A DNA stretch of 31,706 nt from Conidiobolus incongruus B7586 (Eukaryota; Entomophthoromycota; Entomophthoromycetes; Entomophthorales; Conidiobolaceae), in NCBI GenBank assembly GCA_000697335.1, contig JNEM01008448.1, forward strand, positions 1 through 31,706. Direction: 5' to 3'. The notes below the pieces were generated by a model. It ran no database searches. It was not told the origin of the DNA and saw nothing but the letters and a program-made list of their open reading frames with translations. Below, in pieces: positions 10,830-21,436 of this stretch (its first letter is position 1; each line of letters opens with the position of its first letter). The position numbers and the translations under genes were made by a program.

Positions 10830-11861
10830 ATGTCTAAACTTATTTTACTTGAAAAATCACATTTTCCTATAATCATCAGCAGATGGTTTAACTGGAGAAA
10901 AAGAATTTGTATTTGTAAAGGACTTGGCGTACTTTATTCAACTAACTGAGCAAGATGCAGGATACTCTATTGTACTATTTAGCCGTATATTGGATACTAA
11001 AGCTAAGATAATGGATGATGAACTATACTTAAAAATCAACAAGTCGAAGGAAATGCAAATTTATTTGATAATGTAGGCGAGTTGAATATTAGACCAGCTT
11101 ACGAAATCGAATTCAAGATACGATTCAATGAAATTCAAGAATCTTTTCAGATACTTTCTCTACAGTATACAACCACTTTAAAAAACTTGAATCCCATTAT
11201 AATTCCTTATCTGGAAAACTACTTTTCGTGCTTTTATGAAATAAAATATAGATATGTATATGATTGAATTTGTAACTTTTACTCTTGAGACTGGAATGCA
11301 AAAATTCTTGCAAGATATTAATGCTAGTGAGGAATTAATTCGAGATATAATACTAGCATATACTTAAGTTTGTGTCGTAAAAGAAATCCGTGAAGTTTTA
11401 CCTCCTGAACTGGGAAACAGATCATACAGTACCATTTCAGGGCCTGTTATTATGCCATTTAAAGAGACTACTCGAAAAGCTGAGGCAGTGCAGAATACTA
11501 TCAATGTTATAGTCATAGATTATTTGGCATAGGGTTTCAATATTGATGATTGCAGAATAATTATAAAAGATAGTGAAAGCAAATATGATCCAAATATCTT
11601 TTATTGTATGATAGGTATATTCATGAACTAGTAGAATGCAATGTATTTGGATCATGAAGGTGAAATATTAGTTAAAATACTGGTTTTAGATATTTAATGA
11701 ATGAGATAGCTATACAAGCTTTCAAATTTAAAAAATTCTGAACTTGATAGCATTAGTAACCTTATTTCTGAAAATGACGAACCTATTACGCTTTTCATTA
11801 TAACTTCAATATCAAAATTGATTTGCCTGTGATTGGAGATAATCTGTCAGCTGTATCTTAG
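10830..11861 (+). pseudogene. Decayed copy 1 of an unrecognised intronless gene family
   Basis: The stretch aligns along its whole length with the intact gene at 14102-15133. Shared blocks include EKEF at the N-terminus, LNIRPAYEIEFKIRF (11082 on), INVIVIDYLA, YDPNIFYCMIG and NIKIDLPVIGD at the end. The frame is interrupted several times by stop codons and small length changes, for example after VYD at 11267 and within IDYLA at about 11531. It is the most diverged of the three copies and is clearly non-functional as a full-length protein. The upstream 18-nt element is retained. It marks the left end of the tandem array. Confidence 0.8.
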
Positions 11862-12604
11862 TTTTTATTTAAACACATAGTAGTAAAATAGATTAAATTT
11901 GGTTTTTTGAAATATTCAAATATCATCATATTGGATAATGTATTTAATGCTTCTAATATACCTGTAAATTGTATTAAATATTATATAGATATTTGAATTT
12001 ATATCAATTCAAATCATAACCTTTATAGATAATATAGACTGTTTCTTTTGATTATAAATTAAAATACATTAATATACCCAAAATAGAGTATTTACATAGA
12101 AACTTCTGGAATGATTTCTATTTATACTTTCTTAATCAATAGATTTAAATGAAAAAATTTTATGTGAAAATAAATTCGTTGTGTAATCATAAATTGATTT
12201 TTTAACATCATTACTTAAAAAAGATATTATATTTTCTGTTGATATCCTTAGTTGTGCATTTAAAATGAATACTAGAATTTGATTTTTTTATATTTTGATT
12301 GAAATTTTTAAAATTCACCAGAATCAAATAATTCAAATTTGTTAACGACTATGGCATATATTGGAAACTTTATTAATTATAGTATATTTTTTAATAGCTG
12401 TTAAAGTTGTAAATCAATTTATTTGAGACAAAAACACTCAGTCCTCATCAATTAAGGACATATTAGCTGATTTAATATATAGGAATATAATTACTATAAT
12501 CTTTTTGAGTTTCTTTGATATTTTAATATATGATTAGCTGTATTAACTCTGAATATCCAAGATATTGTGTCTCAAAGTTTTTTCAAGAAGCCTGTAATTT
12601 TTAT

Positions 12605-12621
12605 TATATATATATATATAT
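12605..12621. repeat. (TA)n microsatellite
   Basis: Simple alternating TA run of about 17 bases in AT-rich spacer. Confidence 0.8.
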
Positions 12622-13439
12622 TGTAAACATTTTATATCAGATATTTAGATTGTAATTTTATTAACCTCAATTACTTGAATCGGGTTTGACTATATCAAAA
12701 TTGTATATTCTAATTTCAAACTTGAAATAGAAATATAAGAATATTATGTTTCGATTATAATATCACAACTACGAAATCAAGATAGAAATTGGATGTAAAA
12801 TATTTCTTTCGTTTAATGAAATTATTAAAATATTTTAATATTTTTTATTTAAAGTTATTTCGAATAATTTGATTCTTTGGTATTTTTTATTAATCTGTTA
12901 TTATTAATCTAATATTAATGATAAACTTGGTTTTTATTAAATTCATATTTCAAAATTATAACTCTCAAACAGCGTAAATAATATATATAATATTTATAAC
13001 ATTCTATCTGCTGAATCTATCAGAATAAAACATATGAGATTTAGATTAATTAATAAAATCATCAATGTGTTGATATCAAAACTACAAGTATAAAAAACAA
13101 TGGTTCGTTAATAAATCAATATTACAAAGAAGTAGTCATTAGTATTCATAAAAATATGTTTCTATTCACTTATTATTGATATATTTGAAAACAATTTGAA
13201 CTAATTAAAAAATTTTAGATATTAAATAGTACTAAAAATTTATTTAATATGAAATAATAAGATAGCGTTATATTTCAAAAATATCTGTCCATCTCGATTC
13301 GATAGCTAAGTCCATAATTAAAGGATATTCTTTGTTAGATTTTAACTAAACTCTATATCATTCACTGAATCAACTATTTAAATATAGAAGTGGTAAAGAG
13401 AGAAGAAAAAGGTTTTTTTTTTCTTAATATTCTGCTACG

Positions 13440-13580
13440 ATGTCTCAACAGTAAGTCAGCTTTAAAACCTACAGTCCCGATACGTTAAAGAGCAGAATTA
13501 ATAATTTATTAAATCGTATTACGAGTACTTTTCTAACAACGATCTTTATTTGCAAAACTTATTATAAAACACAACAATAG
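13440..13580 (+). other. Coding-like relic or cryptic small gene
   Basis: ATG TCT CAA CAG is followed at once by a donor-like GTAAGT (13451-13456). The same frame, apart from one TAA at 13452-13454, then runs for over 40 codons: VSFKTYSPDTLKSRINNLL, then NRITSTFLTTI, to a TAG. The amphipathic Leu/Ile/Arg pattern is unlike random AT-rich sequence. Removing the nearest GT-AG stretch would need an intron of only 24 or 45 nt, shorter than any other here, so this is more probably a gene remnant. No family assignment is made. Confidence 0.3.
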
Positions 13581-14022
13581 CAATAGTAATTATTAATTGT
13601 TTTAAATAATGACCAACATAATAACTTTGGGTTATTTTATCTTGTATAGTATTTGAATAATGGTATATTTAGGAATTTTAGGTTCAAAGCGAATAATAAA
13701 GGAAATTCACACCAATTCTTTTGATATTATATGGGCATTTAGTCAGAACTTGATATTCCTATACTGGAAGTTTTTTCAGATATATAGCATTTCAACGAGT
13801 ATTATTCAGAATATGGTTACAGAATTTTCATCAATTCCTTTTTAGTGTTGTGATTCTCTGATCCCTTTTCACAAAATTTAAAGTTCTTGGGATTTCTGTC
13901 AAATTAAATGAGATATAAAATCATTAGTTGGATTCTCAATTTATAAATATGTTAAATCATTGAATCTCATTTTTTAAAAACAGTTATATTTGAAAAAAAC
14001 AAAGTTCTATAAAAGGATATAG

Positions 14023-14040
14023 TTTATCATATAATTGCTT
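14023..14040 (+). promoter_or_regulatory. 18-nt element shared with the copy 1 upstream region
   Basis: Identical to 10755-10772 and 62 bp ahead of the intact orphan gene's ATG. Probably promoter or 5' leader; function is inferred from conservation only. Confidence 0.35.
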
Positions 14041-14101
14041 CAATAACATTTTTGAGTGATCATTAAAAATATCATTTTTATCCCGTTAAATATCAAGCAT
14101 C

Positions 14102-15133
14102 ATGACCACACTAACTTTGATTGATAACAATACATTTTCCTATAACAACAAGCGAGTGGTTTTAACTGAAGAAAAAGAGTTTGAATTCGAGCAGGACCTG
14201 GACTACTTCGTTGAACTTACTGATTACAATATAGATTATCCTATAGTGCTGCATGGTGATGTATATAAAGTTTCAGCTAAGTTTTTATATGATAAACTTT
14301 TCGTAAAGATCAACAAAACGAAGGAAAGGGAGCTTTCATTTGGTAATGTAAGTACACTGCATATTAGACCAGCATTCGAGAATGAGTATCAAATTAGATT
14401 CAAGGAGATTGAAGAATGTCTTGTAAAGATTTCTGGAAAAGAAAAAGATACTTTGCAGAAGCTGAATCCAGTTGTGATGTATTATATAGATAAAACAATT
14501 TTTAAGTTACTTGTGCTAGCGAATAAAGTAATTAATATGGACGAACCTGTAACTATATCACTGGAACTTCGAGTTTATAAGCTATTGGAAGATCTTGCTG
14601 CTAATGAGGAAGTAATTGGAGGTGTAATATTAGCTTATAAATATGCTTGCATTGTCACAGGATTTGATAAATGTTTGCCTAATGAATTTAGAAACAAACA
14701 ATTTAAAGCTATGGCAGGTCCTGGCATTATGTTATTTATGATGACGATTCTCAAAGGTGAGCCATTAAAGAGTACTACTAATGTTATGATTGCAGATTAT
14801 TTGGCATATGGATTTGATATTGAAGAATGTAGAAGAATTGTAAATGTCATTGAAAACGAAACTGATTCAAATTCCCTATACTCCATGATAGGTATATTTA
14901 TAGATATTTTTAATCATATTAATTTTCAACATGAAGGTAAACAATTAGTTGAAAAGCTAGTTGCCAGACATTTAATTAATCAGGCAGTCAAACAAGCTCT
15001 CAAGTTTGAGATAAATTTTGCAAAAATTGCTCGGATTAGACAGATTATCTCTCAAAATAGCATTGCTTTAGATTCTTTTCATGATTCTTGCAATATCAAA
15101 ATTGATTTACCTATGATTAATGATGGACCGTGA
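14102..15133 (+). CDS. Intact member (copy 2) of an unrecognised intronless gene family, 343 aa
   Basis: A single open frame starts MTTLTLIDNNTFSY and ends at TGA. I do not recognise the family. The N-terminal 90 residues look like mixed beta structure with acidic patches (TEEKEFEFEQDLDYF); from about residue 95 on it is predominantly helical, with conserved blocks FKLLVLANKVINMDE, VIGGVILAYKYACIVTGFDK, KAMAGPGIMLFM, STTNVMIADYLAYGFDIEECRR and HEGKQLVEKLVARHLI. There is no signal peptide and no clear membrane span. Residues 127-255 are encoded by DNA almost identical to copy 3, unlike the flanking parts. The protein ends INDGP, where copy 3 continues into a cysteine-rich tail. Intron absence contrasts with the intron-rich neighbours and suits origin by retroposition or a fast-duplicating family; neither is proven. 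Confidence 0.75.
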   Translation: MTTLTLIDNNTFSYNNKRVVLTEEKEFEFEQDLDYFVELTDYNIDYPIVLHGDVYKVSAKFLYDKLFVKINKTKERELSFGNVSTLHIRPAFENEYQIRFKEIEECLVKISGKEKDTLQKLNPVVMYYIDKTIFKLLVLANKVINMDEPVTISLELRVYKLLEDLAANEEVIGGVILAYKYACIVTGFDKCLPNEFRNKQFKAMAGPGIMLFMMTILKGEPLKSTTNVMIADYLAYGFDIEECRRIVNVIENETDSNSLYSMIGIFIDIFNHINFQHEGKQLVEKLVARHLINQAVKQALKFEINFAKIARIRQIISQNSIALDSFHDSCNIKIDLPMINDGP

Positions 15134-16549
15134 ACCCATCCTAAACCCTTTACATTGTTTACAATTATATTGATTCTTCGTATATTTGTTGACTATACCG
15201 AATTGATTATTTTTTAAAATAGAAAATTTTTATGAATTACATAAGCATTTTTTAAATAAATCACAACGATTCAGAAATATATGAATTTATGTAATTGGGT
15301 TTATTGATATATGGACTTTTATATCCTTCATTTCTACTTAAAATAAACAATTGTACTCCGAATTAGAATAATATTATTGAAATTATGAAACGATTTTGAA
15401 AAATATTATATTATATGGTATACAGAATTATTTACGTAAATATACCTTAAAAGTATCTAAAATTGCTCAAGTTGTTAATTTGAATATTTTATTTGGTAAT
15501 AATTTATTCACTTAATACTTTGGCATTTTTATTATATCTTATACCGAAATCGATTATATAGAATCATTATGAAATTAATTGAGTTTGCTCGTTAACATCA
15601 AAATCAAAATCTAAATTTAAATGTACTCATCAGGTTTATTTATATATTTATAAAATCATTATATACGTTTTATTATTTATGTTGAAAAATTGCAAATCAA
15701 ATTAATGTTTGAAACATGTATTTTCAAATTGATAATAAAAACATAAATAATACCTTAATATTTTGTAAATAAAACAATCAATTAATTTTATTATTTTTTA
15801 ATTTCTGTTAAGGATATCAATATTTAAATCACTCTTCAATACAAATATATTTTTGGAAAAACCATTCCATTTTATCATGCTTCATTTTTATAGTTAATGT
15901 TTTATCACATAATACTTTTAGTGTAATTATTAGTAATAAACTATATAAATCGAATTTGAATTTATTATTTTTATGACAAGTCTGTGTTCAATCCTGTCCA
16001 AACTTAATAAAACTAAATGACCTTAATTCGGTATATTTGAAAAACTAATATAGTACTAGTTAGCATTATTTATAATAATAGTGCATCCGATGATTCTTTT
16101 TATTCTTTATAATCAAAAATATCAATTTTCAAAAAACAAATTTTATCTTTTAAGGAAATTCCCACCATACCTATTAATACTAAATAAACATTTGTTAAAC
16201 TCTAAATATTTCCTTTTCTAGATCAAATTCAAAAATACTCTTTGAACAAGTATCAATTAAAATATGGCTGTAGAGTTTTGAATAATATTTTTTTATTGTT
16301 GTAACTCTTTGATCTCTTTTCCCATCGATTATAGTGTTTGAGATTTCAAAATTAAATGGCATAACCATTTTATGGGCAATTAATTGAGAAACATATTGAA
16401 CAATTTATCCTATTAATTCAAAAATATATATACCTATAAATATCAAAGTATTATAAAAGGAGGTACTCTATCTTACCATTTCCTCATTGATATTTGTCTT
16501 TGAGCAATTATTATAAATAGGTTCTATATAATGATAAAAATTTGCTAAA
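15134..16549. other. Spacer between orphan copies 2 and 3
   Basis: AT-rich with no gene. The last 400 or so bases (about 16150-16549) resemble the upstream flank of copy 2, for example TATGG-AGA-TTTT and TCTTTGATCTCTTTT against TCTCTGATCCCTTTT near 13856-13870, so they belong to the duplicated unit. The first kilobase shows nothing. Confidence 0.4.
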
Positions 16550-17605
16550 ATGACGATACTTACACTATTCGGCAATAATACATTTTCCTATAATGACGAG
16601 TAAGTGGCTTTAACTGAAGAAAAAGAATTTGAATTCGAGCAGGACTTGGCGTATTTTATTAAACTTACCGATTAAGATATAGATTATCCTATTGTATCAT
16701 TTGGTACTGTGTTTAACGTTATAGCTAAAAGGTTGGATGATAAACTTTTCGTAAAGATCAACACATCCAAAGAAAGGGAAATTTCATTTAATAATGTAGG
16801 CAAATTGAGCATTGGACCAGCTTATGAAAATGAATTTCAAATAAGACAGAAGGAAATTAAAGGATGTCTTGAGAGGCTTGTTGGAAAAGACAAAACTAGA
16901 CTGAAGAAGTTAAATCTAGCTGTACTGCATTATATAGATAAAACAATTTTTAAGTTACTTGTGCTAGCGAATAAAGTAATTAATATGGACGAACTTGTAA
17001 CTATATCACTGGAACTTCGAGTTTATAAGCTATTGGAAGATCTTGCTGCTAATGAGGAAGTAATTGGAGGTGTAATATTAGCTTATAAATATGCTTGCAT
17101 TGTCACAGGATTTGATAAATGTTTGCCTAATGAATTTAGAAACAAGCAATTTAAAGCTATGGCAGGTCCTGGCATTATGCTCTTTATGACTACTATTCGC
17201 AAAGGTGAGCCATTAAAGAGTACTACTAATGTTATGATTGCAGATTATTTGGCATATGGATTTGATATTGAAGAATGTAGAAGAATTGTAAATGTCATTG
17301 AAAACGAAACTGACCCAAATGTATTATCATGTATGATAGGCATGTTTATGGTACAATTTGATGAAATGGGTTTTGAACATGAAGCAAAAGAGTTAATTGA
17401 AAAGCTAGTTGTTAGACATTTAATTACTCAAGCAGCTAAACAAGCTCTGAAGTATGAGATAGATCCTCAAAAATTTGATCGAAATAAGCAGCTTATTTCT
17501 CAAAACAGTGAAGCTATAAGTACTTCTCATGATATGTGTGATATCAAAGTTGATTTACTAAGGATTAAAGATGATCCTTCAGTCTCTTGTTGTATTATAT
17601 GCTAG
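16550..17605 (+). pseudogene. Copy 3 of the orphan family: 5' end broken, rest of the frame intact
   Basis: Aligned with copy 2 at a constant offset of 2448 bases from ATG (16550) to the position of the copy 2 stop, without a single length change. Two in-frame TAA codons lie near the start (16601-16603 at the Arg18 position and 16673-16675 at the Tyr42 position), so the annotated ATG cannot give a full product. From about 16676 to 17605 the frame is open for roughly 310 codons, but its next ATG is at 16985. It ends SVSCCIIC, a cysteine-rich tail with a CaaX-like last four residues. A large central block is nearly identical to copy 2. It may be a recent pseudogene, or a gene expressed from an internal or unrecognised upstream start. 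Confidence 0.65.
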
Positions 17606-18272
17606 TAGATTGAACAATCAAATATTTTTTGAATATAAAAATAAAATATTTTATAAAATGTGATTCAAATAATTCATAGAGTTCTAGCAATAATAGTCTT
17701 GACCAAAAGTATTTAAATTTTTTATTATATCTTGACATTTCTAATTAAAGATCAAATATTTAAAATTTTAACCATTTTATATTAACTGATATCTATTTGA
17801 TATTGGAATATATTCTATTGTATGTTTTTTAAAGATTTTGTTTAAAAATTACATTTTATTTACATATATAACATACTTTAACTATCTAGAACCATTTAAA
17901 TTTTTTGATTGAAATATTATCCTTAAAAAATAACTCACATTTAAGATTTTCAAATAACAAATTTAAAACCAGAATTATTGTTTATGGGATAATGCAAAAT
18001 AACCAGTCACTCATTGTCACAGAAATTAAAATATAACATTGACTAATTAACTACTTTCCAACTATTATTAAATATTTTATATCTGATAAAAGATGAATTT
18101 ATTTTGATATTTAATACAATAATCTTTTATTTCGAACAGTAAAACAAGAATGATCGAAACTGGGTGAATAGTCCCATAAAATAAATTTATAAAAATTCTA
18201 GATAATAATATGTTGATGGGTGGAGAAATTCTAAGAGTCAAATTTTCAAGTAAATTAATTGAAAAATTAATA
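17606..18272. other. AT-rich spacer upstream of SNRNP27
   Basis: No gene is seen. The frame of SNRNP27 is open upstream to another ATG at 18210, but the residues between (MLMGGEILRVKF...) do not resemble the family, so that part is taken as 5' leader. Confidence 0.4.
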
Positions 18273-19281
18273 ATGAGAGATTCATCAAGGGATTCTTATA
18301 GAGATAGTCGTAGTAAAAACTATTCTAGGGGGGATAGAGATCGAAGTGTTTCTTATTCCAGGTCTAGATCCAGATCAAGGTCTCCTTATTATCGTAGAAA
18401 TGAAAAACGTTATAAGGACTGGGACCAACCTAGTGGTAAGTTTAGCTCATTCATTATTTAAACTCACTTGTAATTTAACTCTTCGCTTAGATACTGAACG
18501 TTCTCCAAGTTACAGTCGTAGAAGAGATTCTCATAGACATCGTTACCCTTCACGCTCGCCTTCCCCACGCAGAGGAAGGGATAGGGAGGTTAGAAGACGT
18601 AGAAGAGATAGTAGAAGTATTTCCCCAAGATTTGATCGAAGCTTGAGCGCTGAAAGACGTAGGAGGAGAAGGGAAAGAGAAAGGGAGAGTAGACCATTGA
18701 AGAGAAGGGACGATAGCTGGGAAGACAGAAGAAGAGATCGTAAAAGAAAGGAATCTTCTTCACCAGGCAAATTTATATAATATCTTTTTGGACTTATTAT
18801 TGATATTCTAAATTGTAGAGCGTGCATCAAATAATCAGGATAGGTAATTCATCAGCACTTATTATTTTAATAATCATTATGTTCAAATATTATTTAGATC
18901 TAAAGAATCTAAACCTCAATCAGTCAATCCTAATGGTAGGTATATATATGATATATTTAATGATAAATGATTGAATCCAATGTTTTCATATAGTTCCAAA
19001 TGACGGATCTGAAGAAGTTCAAATGATGGCCATGATGGGTTTCAGTGGTTTTGGATCTACCAAAGTAAGGGTTTCTGCTGCTAAATGTCAAAATCAACTA
19101 ATAAGATTATCTTAGGGTCAGCATGTTCCTGGTGCCAACGTTAGTGGTGCTGAAGTTAGAAAACCCCGTCAATATCGTCAATATATGAATCGTAAAGGAG
19201 GGCTCAATCAAGCTTTGAAAGAAGTAAACTTAATTTATCAATATTTTAAATTAGCTGATTAATTATTTTATTTAGGTATAA
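18273..19281 (+). CDS. SNRNP27: U4/U6.U5 tri-snRNP 27 kDa protein (SNRNP27 family; 7 exons, 228 aa)
   Basis: Exons: 18273-18435, 18491-18766, 18819-18843, 18898-18935, 18994-19064, 19116-19223, 19276-19281. The N-terminal 150 residues are a dense RS/RD/RE domain (SYSRSRSRSRSPYYRR, RSPSPRRGRDREVRRRRR), phosphorylatable and suited to spliceosomal contacts. The C-terminal 55 residues carry the family's conserved core: EEVQMMAMMGFSGFGSTKG followed by PRQYRQYMNRKGGLNQALKEV. In the human protein this core lies close to the U6 ACAGAGA region and influences 5' splice-site choice. The start at 18273 (MRDSSRD) fits the family better than 18210. The intron after exon 2 has a GC donor (18767-18768) with no GT alternative nearby. 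The last exon is only GTA TAA. The small exons 3 and 4 (25 and 38 nt) are supported by frame continuity. Confidence 0.88.
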
Positions 19282-21436
19282 ATTCTAAGCACTTACCGTT
19301 ATTATATAACTAAAACTAACACTTTTTAATTATTGATTCACATCTAAGAAAAAAACTAAAATTCGATTCTAAATGATATAAATTTTAAACATTTCGATTT
19401 TTTATATTAATCCCGGTTTGTTTCCCAATATTAATACATTCATAGTATAAGATTATTTGCTACCTCTCCTGACAATAAAATATTGATAAATCTTGAGCTA
19501 TTAAATGTATCAATTTATATTTAAATTTATAACATTGCAATTAAAATTAAAAATTATAATTATTTTGTTAAATTAAAAAAATATTATTTTATTATTAAGA
19601 ATAGTCTATATGTTAATTTATTTTTATTGAGTTTTTTACAATTAAATCAAATGAATAATGGGGAAAATTAATAGCAATCATTGAAATTCATTATATCCAC
19701 CATATAAATGAATATAATTAATTTTAAAATACATTAAATACTATCAATACAATGAGATTAAACCATCATTCATTTTCCAATTCAACATTTTTTAACCATT
19801 CTTTATTGCAACCATCAATTTAATCACTATTCTTCTGAATTGATAATCTGAAAAAATCATCCGTTTAAATTCTAAATAAATTGAATTTTGATTATTAATA
19901 ATTTCAAGTTAGAAAATAATTCTATGATCATCTCTCTATTCAACTATTTTACAAGCCATTCTCAGATCGATTGAATCATCTTTATATATTAAAAAAATTA
20001 TAGTTTATATACAATATATGTGTATTTTTTACAATGCATTTAATATTGTATGATTTAAAAAAACTGCAATGTTGGTCATATTTTATATTTTTATATTTTT
20101 TAATCTGCTATATTAGTTAAATTTTTCAAAAAGAGTTAGAAATTGATAACTACGTCGTAAGCTCATATAAAATTTATATTTAACATTATTGGTCCAGATT
20201 CTAATACCCGAAATACAGGTTATATAAAAACAATTTACAATAGTTCTTTAATTTGTTGCCATAGTCAACTGCAACATTGATATTAAAGAATTATATTAGG
20301 GCTATAATATCTGATTATTGATCAAATAGCAAAACAATTATGGTCATTAGATAATGATTTATATAGATTTTGAAAAACAAAAATTGATTCAATAAGGTTT
20401 GAATACGCTTAAAAGCTTATAAATTGCTCATAACGCACTACACAATGATTTAATAACTCTTAACATCACAAACAAATTCAAATTGAAATATAGTATTAAT
20501 TCATTATACGTATTATCTCATATTAGCATATTCACCTTGATTCTAACATGAAATTTAAATTAGTACTTCTAATTATTTAATTGGATTTAGCTATATAATT
20601 TAATGCTAAATCTGAAAACTAAAAATTAATTTTCTGATATTTAATGAGCTTAAATATTAGATTTTTCAAAATATCTATAGTTAAAATATGCCTATTTGAT
20701 AATAGAAATATATGAACAGGTTGAAAGATTTTATATAATATTAATTTTCAATTCTCCACTATTGATAAACTATTTGATTGATTTTACTATTCATGCCTCA
20801 CGTTTTTATCAAAAATATGATGCATTGAATTATATATTCAATATTTGTTCTGAAAGTGATAACCCTTGTTGTTGATAGTAATTTACTATTAGCATATGTA
20901 TACATATTTTACATTGAAAGATTTAAGAAAATAGAGAATTATATGTTATATTAGTGATATACATAGAGTTAAATATTGGACTACTATATTAATAATTTTA
21001 TAATAAATCGGAGGTTCACATATATGCTTCACTTCTACTAATCAGTAATATTCAATGTGTGTTGCAAATAATCTGATAACTTTGGTGTTTTATTATTAGA
21101 TCCAGAGTATATTGTATATCAATTTATACTGTGATTTATTCTACTTAGTAAAAAGAATATATCAGTCTATATTTATTAGTTTAGGAAAATGTAATCACTA
21201 TTAACATTGACTAACAAAAATAAAATTGAATTTGATGAAATATTCCACCAATAGGATGAGTTAGCTAAACTTGTAAAAAACCGTTTACGATTTAATCTAA
21301 TATAATTCATATATCATTCAGAATATTTGAATTTTTGTAATTCATTCTCTTTTAAGTTTAATCTCTACAACATCCTATATTATTAGTTACACATATTGCA
21401 TTAATAAGATATTATAATTAATCCCATATCTTAGCT
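19282..21436. other. Long AT-rich gene-free spacer
   Basis: About 2.15 kb of AT-rich sequence with no open frame or motif I can support. Its left end holds the SNRNP27 3' UTR and its right end the promoter of the pseudokinase gene. Confidence 0.45.

Larger units (their letters stand above)
11862..14101. other. AT-rich spacer with small relics
   Basis: No intact gene is seen. It contains a short (TA)n tract at 12605-12621, a T10 run at 13413-13422, the short coding-like relic at 13440-13580, and a 61-codon open frame at 13660-13845 whose end matches the relic at 9571-9650. From about 13675 on the sequence also resembles the upstream flank of copy 3 (about 16150 on; for example AAGGAAATTC followed by ACCA-type sequence), so the duplicated unit extends at least 400 bp upstream of the ATG. 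Confidence 0.45.

Noticed and set aside
9000-13000. CRISPR-like or other regularly spaced repeat arrays
   Set aside because: Recurrent AT-rich words occur, but without fixed repeat length or spacing; the organism is also eukaryotic.
16600-16682. An intron that would remove the two stops in copy 3 (GTAAGT at 16600, AG at 16682)
   Set aside because: Joining these sites shifts the frame, and the family is otherwise intronless.
10830-17605. Reassigned stop codons to explain TAA and TAG inside copies 1 and 3
   Set aside because: All intact genes in the window end cleanly at TAA, TAG or TGA, and copy 2 has none of these internal stops, so decay is the simpler reading.
18210-18272. Upstream ATG for SNRNP27
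   Set aside because: The 21 extra residues are hydrophobic and basic and do not resemble the Arg/Ser-rich start of the family; the ATG at 18273 fits better.
18543-18830. Minus-strand frame rich in Leu and Ser over the SNRNP27 gene
   Set aside because: It is the antisense image of the Arg/Ser-rich repeats.
8556-21436. LTR elements, LINEs or DNA transposons in the long spacers
   Set aside because: No long terminal repeats, polymerase or transposase motifs, or target-site duplications could be seen; only the orphan family is duplicated.
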